Origin: Hungatella sp. UBA3402
GTDB taxonomy: Bacteria > Bacillota > Clostridia > Lachnospirales > Lachnospiraceae
Direction of reading: 5' to 3'
Assembly: GCA_002358555.1 (NCBI GenBank)
Contig: DEPC01000178.1
Location: 1 to 14,875 of the forward strand
DNA: 14,875 bases
Shown: piece after piece, positions 1 to 6,622 of the stretch
Layout: every line of letters begins with the position of its first letter
How positions within the stretch are numbered: the first letter of the stretch is position 1
Translations under genes and position numbers: made by a program
Notes under the pieces: model-generated
Database searches by the model: none
Told to the model about the DNA's origin: nothing
What the model saw: only the letters and a program-made list of their open reading frames with translations

Positions 1-21
1 TAACCTCTTGACCAATTGGCC
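1..21 (-). tRNA. tRNA-Glu, 5' part only (cut by window edge)
   Basis: Read on the minus strand, the first 21 bases begin GGCCAATTGGTCAAGAGGTTA. This is the acceptor 5' strand and D-arm start typical of Firmicutes tRNA-Glu (GGCC..TTGGTCAAG.GGTTA). The anticodon and 3' half lie outside the window, so the isoacceptor is unknown. It lies 35 bases downstream of tRNA-Gly in the same direction and is probably co-transcribed with it. Confidence 0.75.
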
Positions 22-56
22 TTATTGATATAAAAATTCTGCTATCTAACAGCAAA

Positions 57-127
57 AGCAGGATACGGGAGTCGGACCCGCCTCTTCAGCTTGGGAAGCT
101 GACATACTACCGATGTACTAATCCTGC
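57..127 (-). tRNA. tRNA-Gly (anticodon CCC)
   Basis: On the minus strand this 71-base stretch folds as a complete tRNA. The 7-bp acceptor stem is GCAGGAT/ATCCTGC. The anticodon arm is TCAGC-TTCCCAA-GCTGA, giving anticodon CCC, which reads the glycine codon GGG. The T-arm is CGGG-TCCGACT-CCCG. The discriminator base is U, as expected for bacterial tRNA-Gly. CCA is not encoded; TTT follows, so the CCA end must be added enzymatically. It is first in a minus-strand tRNA cluster followed by tRNA-Glu. Confidence 0.95.
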
Positions 128-144
128 CCGTCTCTACCTAACTT

Positions 145-172
145 ATTATATCATAAAATTGTCAGGAATCAA
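145..172 (-). promoter_or_regulatory. Sigma-A promoter of the tRNA-Gly/tRNA-Glu cluster
   Basis: On the minus strand a -35 element TTGATT (172-167) is separated by 16 bases from a perfect -10 TATAAT (150-145). The tRNA-Gly 5' end lies 17 bases beyond the -10, leaving room for a very short leader, as is usual for stable-RNA promoters. Confidence 0.75.
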
Positions 173-330
173 GAGGAAATTTTAAAAATTTAAAAAAACA
201 GTTGAAGTTTAGAAATTTAATAGGATTGATAAGTATAAATTTAAAGGACTGAAAAAAGTGCAAGACACATAGAATGGAATGGGCAATGGAAAGGTCCTTT
301 TATGCAGTGGGAGGAGCCTACAACCAGTAG

Positions 331-337
331 AAAGGAG
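331..337 (+). promoter_or_regulatory. Ribosome binding site fixing the endolysin start
   Basis: AAAGGAG lies 7 bases before the ATG at 345. The in-frame upstream ATG at 279 has no comparable site, so the shorter protein is preferred. Confidence 0.8.
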
Positions 338-344
338 TTTATTT

Positions 345-1121
345 ATGAATGGAGAGGAAAAGGTAGTAAATGTTGCAAAAGAAGAGGTTGGATATTTAGA
401 GAAAAGGTCTAATAAAGATTTAGACAGTAAAACAGCTAATGTAGGCAATAATAATTATACAAAATATGCCAGGGATTTATTTCCAACTTTACAAGGGCAA
501 CCTTGGTGCGATATGTTTGTAGATTGGTGTTTTGTTCAGGCATTTGGCCAGGTTCAGGCACGACAGTTAATAGGAGGAAATTTCAACGCTTATACCCCCA
601 CTTCTGCACAATATTACAAAAATAAAGGGCAGTGGAGAACGATTCCTCAACAGGGAGACCAGATTTTCTTTAAAAACTCTATTCGTATTTATCATACAGG
701 AATTGTGAAAAATGTGATAGGAGATAGGGTCTATACGATTGAAGGCAATACTGGAAGTGGAGCAAGTGTGATTGCTAATGGGGGAGGGGTATGGGAAAAG
801 TCTTATCCCTTATCTCATAGCCAAATTGCTGGATATGGGCGGCCAGATTGGTCTATTGTGGAGACACCAGAATATCAAATAGGCTGGAATAATGACCAGA
901 ATGGCTGGTGGTATGCAGATACCGCTAACACTTACTTAAAATCTTGCTGGCAGGTCATCAATGGCCACAAATATTATTTTAATGAAGATGGATATGCATT
1001 GACAAATTGGCATGAAATAGGAGGAAAATGGTATTATTTTGAGCCAAGGCCAGGGCATCCTCTGGAATGTGGTCTGTATGTTACAGATGCCAATGGGGTA
1101 CAAGATGTAGGAAATTTTTAA
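345..1121 (+). CDS. CHAP-domain endolysin with C-terminal cell-wall-binding repeats
   Basis: A predicted 258-residue peptidoglycan hydrolase. The N-terminal part (about 1-168) resembles a CHAP cysteine amidase/peptidase: nucleophile C55 in QPWCDMFVDW, H117 in YHTGIV and E133 in IEGNT form the expected catalytic set. The C-terminal part (about 180-250) carries two aromatic-rich repeats (GWW..., HKYYFNEDG, WYYFEP) of the choline/glucan-binding type, which anchor lysins to wall polymers. There is no signal peptide or membrane segment, so the protein is built like a phage endolysin released by a holin, yet no holin or other phage gene lies nearby. The start at 345 is chosen for its strong ribosome binding site; an in-frame extension to 279 is unlikely. 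It is convergent with the amidase gene. It could be a prophage remnant or a domesticated autolysin. Confidence 0.85.
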   Translation: MNGEEKVVNVAKEEVGYLEKRSNKDLDSKTANVGNNNYTKYARDLFPTLQGQPWCDMFVDWCFVQAFGQVQARQLIGGNFNAYTPTSAQYYKNKGQWRTIPQQGDQIFFKNSIRIYHTGIVKNVIGDRVYTIEGNTGSGASVIANGGGVWEKSYPLSHSQIAGYGRPDWSIVETPEYQIGWNNDQNGWWYADTANTYLKSCWQVINGHKYYFNEDGYALTNWHEIGGKWYYFEPRPGHPLECGLYVTDANGVQDVGNF

Positions 1122-1162
1122 CAAGTGCCCCTCTTTTTCCTTTGCTAAAACAGGTTAAAAAT

Positions 1163-1189
1163 CCCCCGAAGTTTAGTTTTCTTCGGGGG
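1163..1189 (-). terminator. Intrinsic terminator of the amidase/small-protein unit
   Basis: A perfect 9-bp stem CCCCCGAAG/CTTCGGGGG has a 9-base loop (1172-1180). On the minus strand it is followed by ATTTTTAA, a usable U-tract; on the plus strand AACATA follows, so termination of the endolysin transcript here would be weak. The upstream arm (1181-1189) encodes the last residues of the 55-residue gene, and that gene's TAA lies in the loop. Confidence 0.75.
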
Positions 1190-1340
1190 AACATAGAGCC
1201 TGCTGGGCTGCAATGGTATTCAAGGTATCACCTAGTTGGGAGAACATAGAGCTGATGAGTGCAATTTCATCAGCAGTTTTTCCTTCTGAGATACAGCAGG
1301 CTAACACAGAAATAAAGATAGAAAGATTGCAGGTCTGCAT
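1173..1340 (-). CDS. Small Cys-containing protein (55 aa), DUF6774-like
   Basis: A short gene found by reading the minus strand between the amidase stop and the terminator. It encodes 55 residues starting MQTCNLSIFI, then SVLACCISEG, KTADEIALIS, SMFSQLGDTL, and ending NTIAAQQALC-SPEEN. The pattern Cys, hydrophobic helix, ACC, acidic turn, F.QLGDTL.TIA...ALC matches what I remember of DUF6774, small Clostridia proteins of unknown function; this assignment is unverified. GAGGTGA lies 4 bases before the ATG, which supports translation. It starts 48 bases after the amidase stop, so the two are probably co-transcribed. The start codon falls in the stem of a 10-bp hairpin (1334-1368), and the stop sits in the terminator loop. 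Cysteines at 4, 15, 16 and 50 might bind metal or form disulfides. No function can be assigned. Confidence 0.75.
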   Translation of the reverse strand: MQTCNLSIFISVLACCISEGKTADEIALISSMFSQLGDTLNTIAAQQALCSPEEN

Positions 1341-1368
1341 AAAATCACCTCATAGAAATTTATGCAGA
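1334..1368 (-). promoter_or_regulatory. mRNA hairpin holding the start codon of the small gene
   Basis: A perfect 10-bp inverted repeat, TCTGCATAAA (1334-1343) and TTTATGCAGA (1359-1368), encloses a 15-base loop. In the minus-strand mRNA the loop displays the ribosome binding site GAGGUGA, while the AUG (1340-1338) is base-paired in the 3' arm. This arrangement could limit initiation on the small gene or stabilise the processed mRNA end after the amidase stop at 1389. Confidence 0.6.
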
Positions 1369-1388
1369 GAATTTAAAAGAAAGAAGAA

Positions 1389-2198
1389 TCATTTCAAAGA
1401 TTTCAATGCCTCTTTTACATCTTTTTTAAATTGTTTCCACTCATCCTCATTATCAACAAAATATTTGGGGCAGCCTTTTTGATTGACATCATAATGACGG
1501 ATTACATCATTGGGAGATAGCTCCAGTTCTTTGCACAGCCAAGCTGTCAATTTGACTAGAGAGTCATAAGTGACTTGATTGTATTTTCCTGTTTCATCGG
1601 GATGACAGGTTTCAATGGAAATCGTGTCACTGTTGCGGGGAGCATTGGCATAGGCTATCTCACTAACAGGAATACACTGCAGAATTTCTCCTTCAAGACC
1701 AACAATAAAATGGCTGCTGGCAGAGGCACCAGATTGTTGAGGGTCCTGGTCTGCCAAGCTATCAAAATATAGACGGTTAGCTTCTGCACTAGTACCAGGG
1801 TTGCCCACATAATGAATAACAATATTATTGATACGCTTTAAGGATACATCTGGACGGGAGAAAATATTTTTTCGTATCAGCTTTTGCTCTATCCATTCTG
1901 GGGGCTGGATAGACTTTAAATTTACATTATAAGGCTTTTCTCGTCCCCATAAGAAATATCCGCCCCCTATTCCAATCCCTAAACCTATCACTAGAGCTAA
2001 GATACAGGCCAGAACAGAGGTAGAAAATCCGCTTAGAAAGGAGCCTCGACGGGAGCGTTTACCTCTTGTATTCCTGTTGAGATAGGTAGCATAGTTGCGG
2101 GGAAGATAAAAATCCTCATTATCTGGAGGAGGCTGAATTTCACTGATTTTTTTATAATCTTTTTTAAAATCAATCTCATCTGTAGAATCGTTTTTCAT
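1389..2198 (-). CDS. Membrane-anchored N-acetylmuramoyl-L-alanine amidase (Amidase_2)
   Basis: A 269-residue enzyme predicted to cleave the lactyl-amide bond between MurNAc and the stem peptide. The first 52 residues are charged and cytoplasmic, ending in an Arg/Lys cluster (about 45-51). A Gly-rich membrane helix follows at about 55-84. An outward-facing zinc amidase domain (about 120-269) shows zinc ligands H129 (IVIHYVGNP), H235 (IRHYDV) and C243 (KGCP), with E196 in SIETCHP. These are the hallmarks of the PGRP/T7-lysozyme-like Amidase_2 fold. There is no signal-peptidase site, so it should stay anchored. GGAGG lies 8 bases before the ATG. Its own promoter is at 2228-2256, and the small DUF6774-like gene follows at 48 bases. 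It probably acts in wall remodelling or peptidoglycan recycling. Confidence 0.9.
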   Translation of the reverse strand: MKNDSTDEIDFKKDYKKISEIQPPPDNEDFYLPRNYATYLNRNTRGKRSRRGSFLSGFSTSVLACILALVIGLGIGIGGGYFLWGREKPYNVNLKSIQPPEWIEQKLIRKNIFSRPDVSLKRINNIVIHYVGNPGTSAEANRLYFDSLADQDPQQSGASASSHFIVGLEGEILQCIPVSEIAYANAPRNSDTISIETCHPDETGKYNQVTYDSLVKLTAWLCKELELSPNDVIRHYDVNQKGCPKYFVDNEDEWKQFKKDVKEALKSLK

Positions 2199-2227
2199 AA
2201 GTAACCTCCGGTCTATTGATAACTATA

Positions 2228-2256
2228 AGTATACCACTGAAACTATTTTTCGTCCA
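2228..2256 (-). promoter_or_regulatory. Candidate sigma-A promoter of the amidase operon
   Basis: On the minus strand TGGACG (2256-2251, 4 of 6 to consensus) is followed after 17 bases by TATACT (2233-2228, 5 of 6). The start codon is about 30 bases beyond the -10, giving a short leader. Confidence 0.5.
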
Positions 2257-2379
2257 TATGTTGTAAAAATTTGTAATATGGGAGATTTCTTTTTGTCGTT
2301 TTTTGGTGTATTATGGGAGATATTGGAAAAAAATGGAAGTGGCATAGCCCGCAGCATAGTTAAAGACAGGTGATGACGT

Positions 2380-3711
2380 ATGAAACGACAATATTTAGAA
2401 CAGAATGTATATGAGGCTTTGCAGGAGCGTCTGGATTTGATTTTCAGAGAATTTGACAATATCTATATTTCATTTTCGGGAGGAAAAGACAGTGGATTAC
2501 TTTTGAACTTGGTGCTGGATTATCGAAGAGAGCATTATCCAGATAGAGTAATTGGAGTATTCCATCAAGATTTTGAGGCTCAATACACTGTAACTTCAGA
2601 GTATGTGGAAAGAACCTTTGAGCGAATCAAGGAAGAGGTGGAGCCTTATTGGGTATGTCTTCCCATGGCAACCAGAACAGCTTTGAGCAGCTATGAAATG
2701 TATTGGTATCCATGGGATGACAAAAAGAAAGAAATTTGGGTCAGACCAATGCCAGATAAAAAATATGTGATAAATCTGGAAAATAATCCTATGACTACAT
2801 ACCGTTATCGGATGCATCAGGAAGACCTTGCCAAACAGTTTGGGAGATGGTACAGCAGTTCCCATGGAGGGAAAAAGACTGTCTGTCTGCTTGGAATGAG
2901 GGCAAATGAATCTCTTCAAAGATATAGTGGATTTGTAAATAAGAGATATGGATATCAGGGCGAATGTTGGATTGGAAAACAATTTAAAGATGTCTGGTGC
3001 GCCTCTCCTCTGTATGACTGGAGTTCTGAGGATATCTGGCATGCCAACTATATGTTTGGATATGATTATAACCATTTATATGATTTATATTATATGGCAG
3101 GATTAAAGGTATCTCAGATGAGAGTAGCTTCTCCTTTTAACGATTACTCCAAAGATTCTTTAAATCTGTACCGAGTCATTGACCCAGAGATATGGATTCG
3201 ATTGGTAGGACGAGTTCAAGGGGCTAATTTTACAAGCATCTATGGGAGAACAAAAGCTATGGGATACCGCAGCATCACCCTGCCAGAAGGACATACCTGG
3301 AAAAGTTATACCATGTTTCTTTTAGACACCCTTCCAGTCAGATTAAGAAATAACTATATCAAAAAGTTCAATACCTCTATTGATTTTTGGCATAAGACTG
3401 GTGGTGGACTAGATGAGGAGGTTATCTGTGAATTGGAGGAGCGAGGATACCAGATACGAAGAAATGGGATTTCTAACTATACCTTGAGTAAGAAATCAAG
3501 AGTTGTTTTTGTGGGGAAAATTCCTGACCACACAGATGATATTAAGTCTACCAAAGATATTCCAAGCTGGAAGCGTATGTGCTATTGTATTTTGAAAAAT
3601 GACCATACCTGTCGTTTTATGGGATTTGGAATTACAAGGCAGCAGCAAAAATATATTGATGAAATTCGCAATAAATATGAAAGTCTGGAGGATATGACAT
3701 ATGAAAAATAA
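2380..3711 (+). CDS. IbrA-like PAPS-reductase-family PP-loop protein (DUF3440)
   Basis: A 443-residue protein with the PP-loop SGGKDSG at 33-39, placed as in PAPS reductase and ATP-sulfurylase-type enzymes that bind ATP or PAPS and adenylate or transfer sulfur. The family feature FHQDFEAQY follows the nucleotide-binding region. The long C-terminal half matches my recollection of DUF3440, ending in WKRMCYCILKNDHTCRFMGFG with cysteines 401, 403 and 411 that may bind metal or carry sulfur. DUF3440 proteins include E. coli IbrA, known with IbrB as a regulator of immunoglobulin-binding eib genes; the reaction is not established. It differs from assimilatory CysH in length and in lacking sulfate-assimilation neighbours. 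AGGTGA lies 6 bases before the ATG. The gene overlaps the next by 11 bases, implying translational coupling and joint function. DndC of phosphorothioate systems is a related but distinct alternative. Confidence 0.85.
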   Translation: MKRQYLEQNVYEALQERLDLIFREFDNIYISFSGGKDSGLLLNLVLDYRREHYPDRVIGVFHQDFEAQYTVTSEYVERTFERIKEEVEPYWVCLPMATRTALSSYEMYWYPWDDKKKEIWVRPMPDKKYVINLENNPMTTYRYRMHQEDLAKQFGRWYSSSHGGKKTVCLLGMRANESLQRYSGFVNKRYGYQGECWIGKQFKDVWCASPLYDWSSEDIWHANYMFGYDYNHLYDLYYMAGLKVSQMRVASPFNDYSKDSLNLYRVIDPEIWIRLVGRVQGANFTSIYGRTKAMGYRSITLPEGHTWKSYTMFLLDTLPVRLRNNYIKKFNTSIDFWHKTGGGLDEEVICELEERGYQIRRNGISNYTLSKKSRVVFVGKIPDHTDDIKSTKDIPSWKRMCYCILKNDHTCRFMGFGITRQQQKYIDEIRNKYESLEDMTYEK

Positions 3712-4228
3712 AAGTCCTGCCTATTATGTTATTCCAGTTCCAGTGGAAAAAATCAAACCTAATACTTATAATCCCAATACAGTGGCTCCGCCAGAGATGA
3801 AGCTGCTCTATGAAAGTATTAAGGCTGATGGATATACGATGCCTATTGTATGCTATTATAACAAAGAAGAAGATATCTATATTATTGTTGATGGCTTTCA
3901 TCGATATCGGATTATGATGGAATATGGGGATATCTATGAAAGAGAAGAGGGAATGTTGCCGGTTTCTGTCATCAATAAACCGATTGACCAGAGAATGGCA
4001 AGTACTGTGCGCCATAATCGGGCTAGGGGAAGTCACAATGTGGATTTAATGAGCAATATTGTAAAAGAGCTTCATGACTTAGGACGTTCCGATGCATGGA
4101 TTTCTAAACATTTAGGCATGGACAGAGATGAGATTTTGCGGCTGAAACAGATTACAGGGTTAGCGGCTTTGTTTAAAGATGTAAAATTTGGTCGGGCATG
4201 GCAGCCAGTGGAAGAGGAAGAAGAATAA
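3701..4228 (+). CDS. IbrB-like ParB/sulfiredoxin-fold protein
   Basis: A 175-residue protein with a ParB N-terminal-like domain. The nucleotide-binding motif VDGFHRYR is at 63-70 and RHNRARG at 104-110, preceded by IPVPVEKIKPNTYNPN, the typical first strand and loop of the ParB/Srx superfamily. A helix-turn-helix-like segment follows at about 129-150 (SDAWISKHLGMDRDEILRLK). The tail is strongly acidic (EEEEE). It is too short for a chromosomal ParB, lacks a ParA neighbour, and starts inside the 3' end of the ibrA-like gene, so it is the IbrB-type partner and not a partitioning protein. GGAGG lies 9 bases before the ATG within the upstream gene. Members of this fold bind CTP or ATP and may phosphorylate substrates or bind DNA; which applies here cannot be read from the sequence. 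Confidence 0.85.
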   Translation: MKNKSPAYYVIPVPVEKIKPNTYNPNTVAPPEMKLLYESIKADGYTMPIVCYYNKEEDIYIIVDGFHRYRIMMEYGDIYEREEGMLPVSVINKPIDQRMASTVRHNRARGSHNVDLMSNIVKELHDLGRSDAWISKHLGMDRDEILRLKQITGLAALFKDVKFGRAWQPVEEEEE

Positions 4229-4251
4229 GGGATTACCAAAGATTTTATCCT

Positions 4252-4290
4252 TTCTTGCTTTACAGGAAATTATGTCCTATAAAGCAAGAA
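4252..4290 (+). other. Long imperfect hairpin downstream of the ibrB-like gene
   Basis: An 11-bp stem TTCTTGCTTTA/TAAAGCAAGAA, then a 1x1 mismatch, then a 4-bp stem AGGA/TCCT around a 7-base loop. No T-tract follows directly, so alone it is not a standard terminator. It precedes the terminator hairpin by 5 bases and may block 3' exonucleases or act with it. Confidence 0.6.
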
Positions 4291-4295
4291 CCCTG

Positions 4296-4326
4296 CTGTC
4301 CTTTAAGACGGACAGAAAATTTTTTT
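4296..4326 (+). terminator. Probable intrinsic terminator of the ibrA/ibrB-like operon
   Basis: A 6-bp stem CTGTCC/GGACAG (4296-4301, 4310-4315) with an 8-base loop is followed by AAAA and a run of seven T. It separates the ibrAB-like unit from the nrdD promoter. Confidence 0.6.
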
Positions 4327-4336
4327 AAATACCATC

Positions 4337-4364
4337 TTGTATTTTCACAGATATCGTATATAAT
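4337..4364 (+). promoter_or_regulatory. Candidate sigma-A promoter of nrdDG
   Basis: A perfect -10 TATAAT (4359-4364) stands 16 bases after a weak -35 TTGTAT (4337-4342). An NrdR-like palindrome overlaps the -10 and the expected start site. Confidence 0.5.
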
Positions 4365-4378
4365 ACTATATGTAGTAT
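4363..4378 (+). promoter_or_regulatory. NrdR-box-like operator
   Basis: ATACTATATGTAGTAT is near-palindromic and agrees at 13 of 16 positions with the NrdR box as I know it (acaCwATATaTwGtgt). It overlaps the -10 of nrdD, where NrdR repressor would block transcription when dATP/ATP levels are high. A second palindromic element, GTATATAT/ATATATAC (4375-4396), lies just downstream but fits the consensus poorly. Confidence 0.55.
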
Positions 4379-4429
4379 ATATTTGTACATATATACAGTG
4401 AATAAACAAGATATGGGGTGTTTGTAGGG

Positions 4430-6613
4430 ATGAACATAATTAAGAGAAGCGGAAAAGAAGTTCACTTTGAAGCAGAGAAAATCCAGAATGCCGTACAAAA
4501 GGCTAATCGTACCGTAAAAGAGGAAGAGCATCTGACTGTGGACCAGATTAGAAATATTGTCCAGGCAGTGACAGCCAAGTGTCGGGGGCTAAATCGGGCA
4601 GCTGGTGTGGAAGAAATCCAGGATATGGTGGAAGAAGAGATTATGCGCCACCAGGCGTATAGGGTTGCTAATCATTATATCACATACCGCTATAAAAGGC
4701 AACTGGTCCGAAAAGCAAATAGTACCGACCAACAGATTTTAAGTCTGATTGAGTGCAGCAATGAGGAGGTGCGTCAAGAAAATTCCAACAAGAACCCAGT
4801 AGTCAATAGTGTTCAACGAGATTATATGGCAGGTGCAGTGAGCAAGGATATTACCAACCGCCTGTTGCTTCCCAGCGAAATAGTTGCAGCTCATGAGGCA
4901 GGAATTATCCATTTTCATGATGCAGATTATTTTGCACAGCATATGCATAATTGTGATTTAGTCAATTTAGATGATATGTTGCAAAACGGAACTGTGATTT
5001 CGGATACTTTAATTGAAAAACCGCATAGTTTTTCTACGGCATGTAATATCGCTACGCAGATTATTGCTCAGGTAGCCTCTTCCCAATATGGCGGGCAGAG
5101 CATTTCTTTGACTCATTTAGCACCCTTTGTTGATGTGAGCCGTCAGAAGATTGTCCTGGAGGTACGGGAGGAGTTGCAGCAGTTAGGCTGTGAGGGCACC
5201 AAGGAACAGATGGAATGTATTGTGGAAAAGAGGTTAAAGGATGAGGTCAAAAAGGGAATCCAGACAATTCAATATCAGATCATTACCTTGATGACCACCA
5301 ACGGACAGGCACCTTTTCTTACTGTATTTATGTATTTAAATGAGGCAAAAGAAAATTTAAGGCTAAAACAGGATTTAGCCATGATTATTGAGGAAACCTT
5401 GCGTCAGAGAATTCAGGGAGTAAAAAATGAAAAGGGTCAATGGATTACCCCTGCATTTCCTAAGCTGATTTATGTGTTGGAGGAGGATAATATTCATCCA
5501 GAAAGCCCTTATTATTATTTGACAGAGTTGGCCGCCAAATGCACGGCAAAGCGTATGGTGCCTGATTATATTTCTGAAAAGATTATGATGCAAAATAAGG
5601 TTGACAAGAACGGAGAGGGACATTGTTATACCTGTATGGGATGCAGAAGCTTTTTGACCCCCTATGTAGACCCAGAGACAGGAAAGGGAAAATATTATGG
5701 AAGATTTAATCAGGGAGTGGTGACAATCAATCTTCCAGATATAGCCCTTTCTTCTGGAAAGGATATGGAACGATTCTGGGAGATTATGGATGAACGGTTG
5801 GAACTTTGCTATCGGGCTCTTATGTGTCGTCATGAACGGCTAAAAGGAACCTTGTCTGATGTAGCACCTATTTTGTGGCAGAATGGAGCATTATCCAGGT
5901 TGAAAAAAGGAGAACCCATTGACAAGCTGCTATATAATGGCTATTCCACGATTTCCTTAGGGTATGCCGGTCTATATGAATGTGTGTACTATATGACAGG
6001 AAAATCTCATACAGACCCAGAAGCTATGCCATTTGCCTTGGAAGTAATGCAGAGAATGAACGATGCCTGCAAGGCATGGAAGGAAAAAGAGAATATTGAT
6101 TTTTCTATCTATGGTACACCTTTAGAGTCCACTACATATAAATTTGCAAAATGTCTTCAGAAACGATTTGGAATTGTAGAGGGTGTGACAGATAGAAATT
6201 ATATTACAAACAGTTATCATGTTCATGTTACAGAGCAAATCAATGCGTTTGATAAATTGACGATTGAAGCTAAGTTCCAAGCCTTGTCCCCAGGGGGAGC
6301 TATCAGCTATGTAGAAGTGCCAGATATGCAGAACAATATTCCGGCAGTCATGGCTTTGTTGAATCATATTTATGAGAATATCATGTATGCAGAATTGAAT
6401 ACAAAGAGTGATTACTGTCAGATATGCGGTTTTGATGGAGAAATTCAGATTATTGAGGATGAACATGGAAAGTTGGTATGGGAATGTCCCAACTGTGGCA
6501 ATCGAGACCAAGATAAGATGAATGTGGCCCGAAGAACCTGTGGCTATATTGGAACTCAATTCTGGAATCAGGGCAGAACCCAGGAGATTAAAGACCGAGT
6601 GTTGCATCTGTAA
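4430..6613 (+). CDS. nrdD: Anaerobic (class III) ribonucleoside-triphosphate reductase
   Basis: A 727-residue glycyl-radical enzyme reducing NTPs to dNTPs without oxygen. An N-terminal ATP-cone (about 1-95, MNIIKRSGKEVHFEAEKI) gives allosteric control of overall activity. The catalytic barrel shows HFHD at 161-164, C175 in HMHNCDLVNL at the position of the E. coli thiyl-radical cysteine, and CYTCMGC at 399-405. The C-terminus carries a zinc site (C663, C666, C686, C689) and the radical loop RRTCGYIG with G705 as the radical site. Length is normal for the family. The ATG at 4430 is preferred over an in-frame GTG at 4418, which has no ribosome binding site; GGGGTG stands 9 bases before the ATG. 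nrdG, encoding its activase, follows after 9 bases. The promoter carries an NrdR-like box. Confidence 0.97.
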   Translation: MNIIKRSGKEVHFEAEKIQNAVQKANRTVKEEEHLTVDQIRNIVQAVTAKCRGLNRAAGVEEIQDMVEEEIMRHQAYRVANHYITYRYKRQLVRKANSTDQQILSLIECSNEEVRQENSNKNPVVNSVQRDYMAGAVSKDITNRLLLPSEIVAAHEAGIIHFHDADYFAQHMHNCDLVNLDDMLQNGTVISDTLIEKPHSFSTACNIATQIIAQVASSQYGGQSISLTHLAPFVDVSRQKIVLEVREELQQLGCEGTKEQMECIVEKRLKDEVKKGIQTIQYQIITLMTTNGQAPFLTVFMYLNEAKENLRLKQDLAMIIEETLRQRIQGVKNEKGQWITPAFPKLIYVLEEDNIHPESPYYYLTELAAKCTAKRMVPDYISEKIMMQNKVDKNGEGHCYTCMGCRSFLTPYVDPETGKGKYYGRFNQGVVTINLPDIALSSGKDMERFWEIMDERLELCYRALMCRHERLKGTLSDVAPILWQNGALSRLKKGEPIDKLLYNGYSTISLGYAGLYECVYYMTGKSHTDPEAMPFALEVMQRMNDACKAWKEKENIDFSIYGTPLESTTYKFAKCLQKRFGIVEGVTDRNYITNSYHVHVTEQINAFDKLTIEAKFQALSPGGAISYVEVPDMQNNIPAVMALLNHIYENIMYAELNTKSDYCQICGFDGEIQIIEDEHGKLVWECPNCGNRDQDKMNVARRTCGYIGTQFWNQGRTQEIKDRVLHL

Positions 6614-6622
6614 AGGAGAAAC

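Noticed and set aside
279..344. In-frame N-terminal extension of the endolysin from ATG 279
   Set aside because: No ribosome binding site, whereas AAAGGAG precedes ATG 345; the extra 22 residues resemble neither a signal peptide nor the family.
57..1121. Prophage attachment site linking tRNA-Gly and the endolysin
   Set aside because: No repeat of the tRNA 3' end was found elsewhere in the window, and there is no integrase.
2596..3075. 159-codon antisense frame inside the ibrA-like gene
   Set aside because: Lies opposite clearly conserved DUF3440 coding sequence, with no start signals.
3701..4228. Chromosome-partitioning ParB
   Set aside because: Too short, no ParA or parS, and tightly coupled to a DUF3440 PP-loop gene, which points to IbrB.
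5375..5833. 152-codon antisense frame inside nrdD
   Set aside because: Antisense shadow of a well-recognised gene; no ribosome binding site and no family pattern.
6122..6607. 161-codon antisense frame at the 3' end of nrdD
   Set aside because: Shadow of the conserved glycyl-radical and zinc-site coding sequence.
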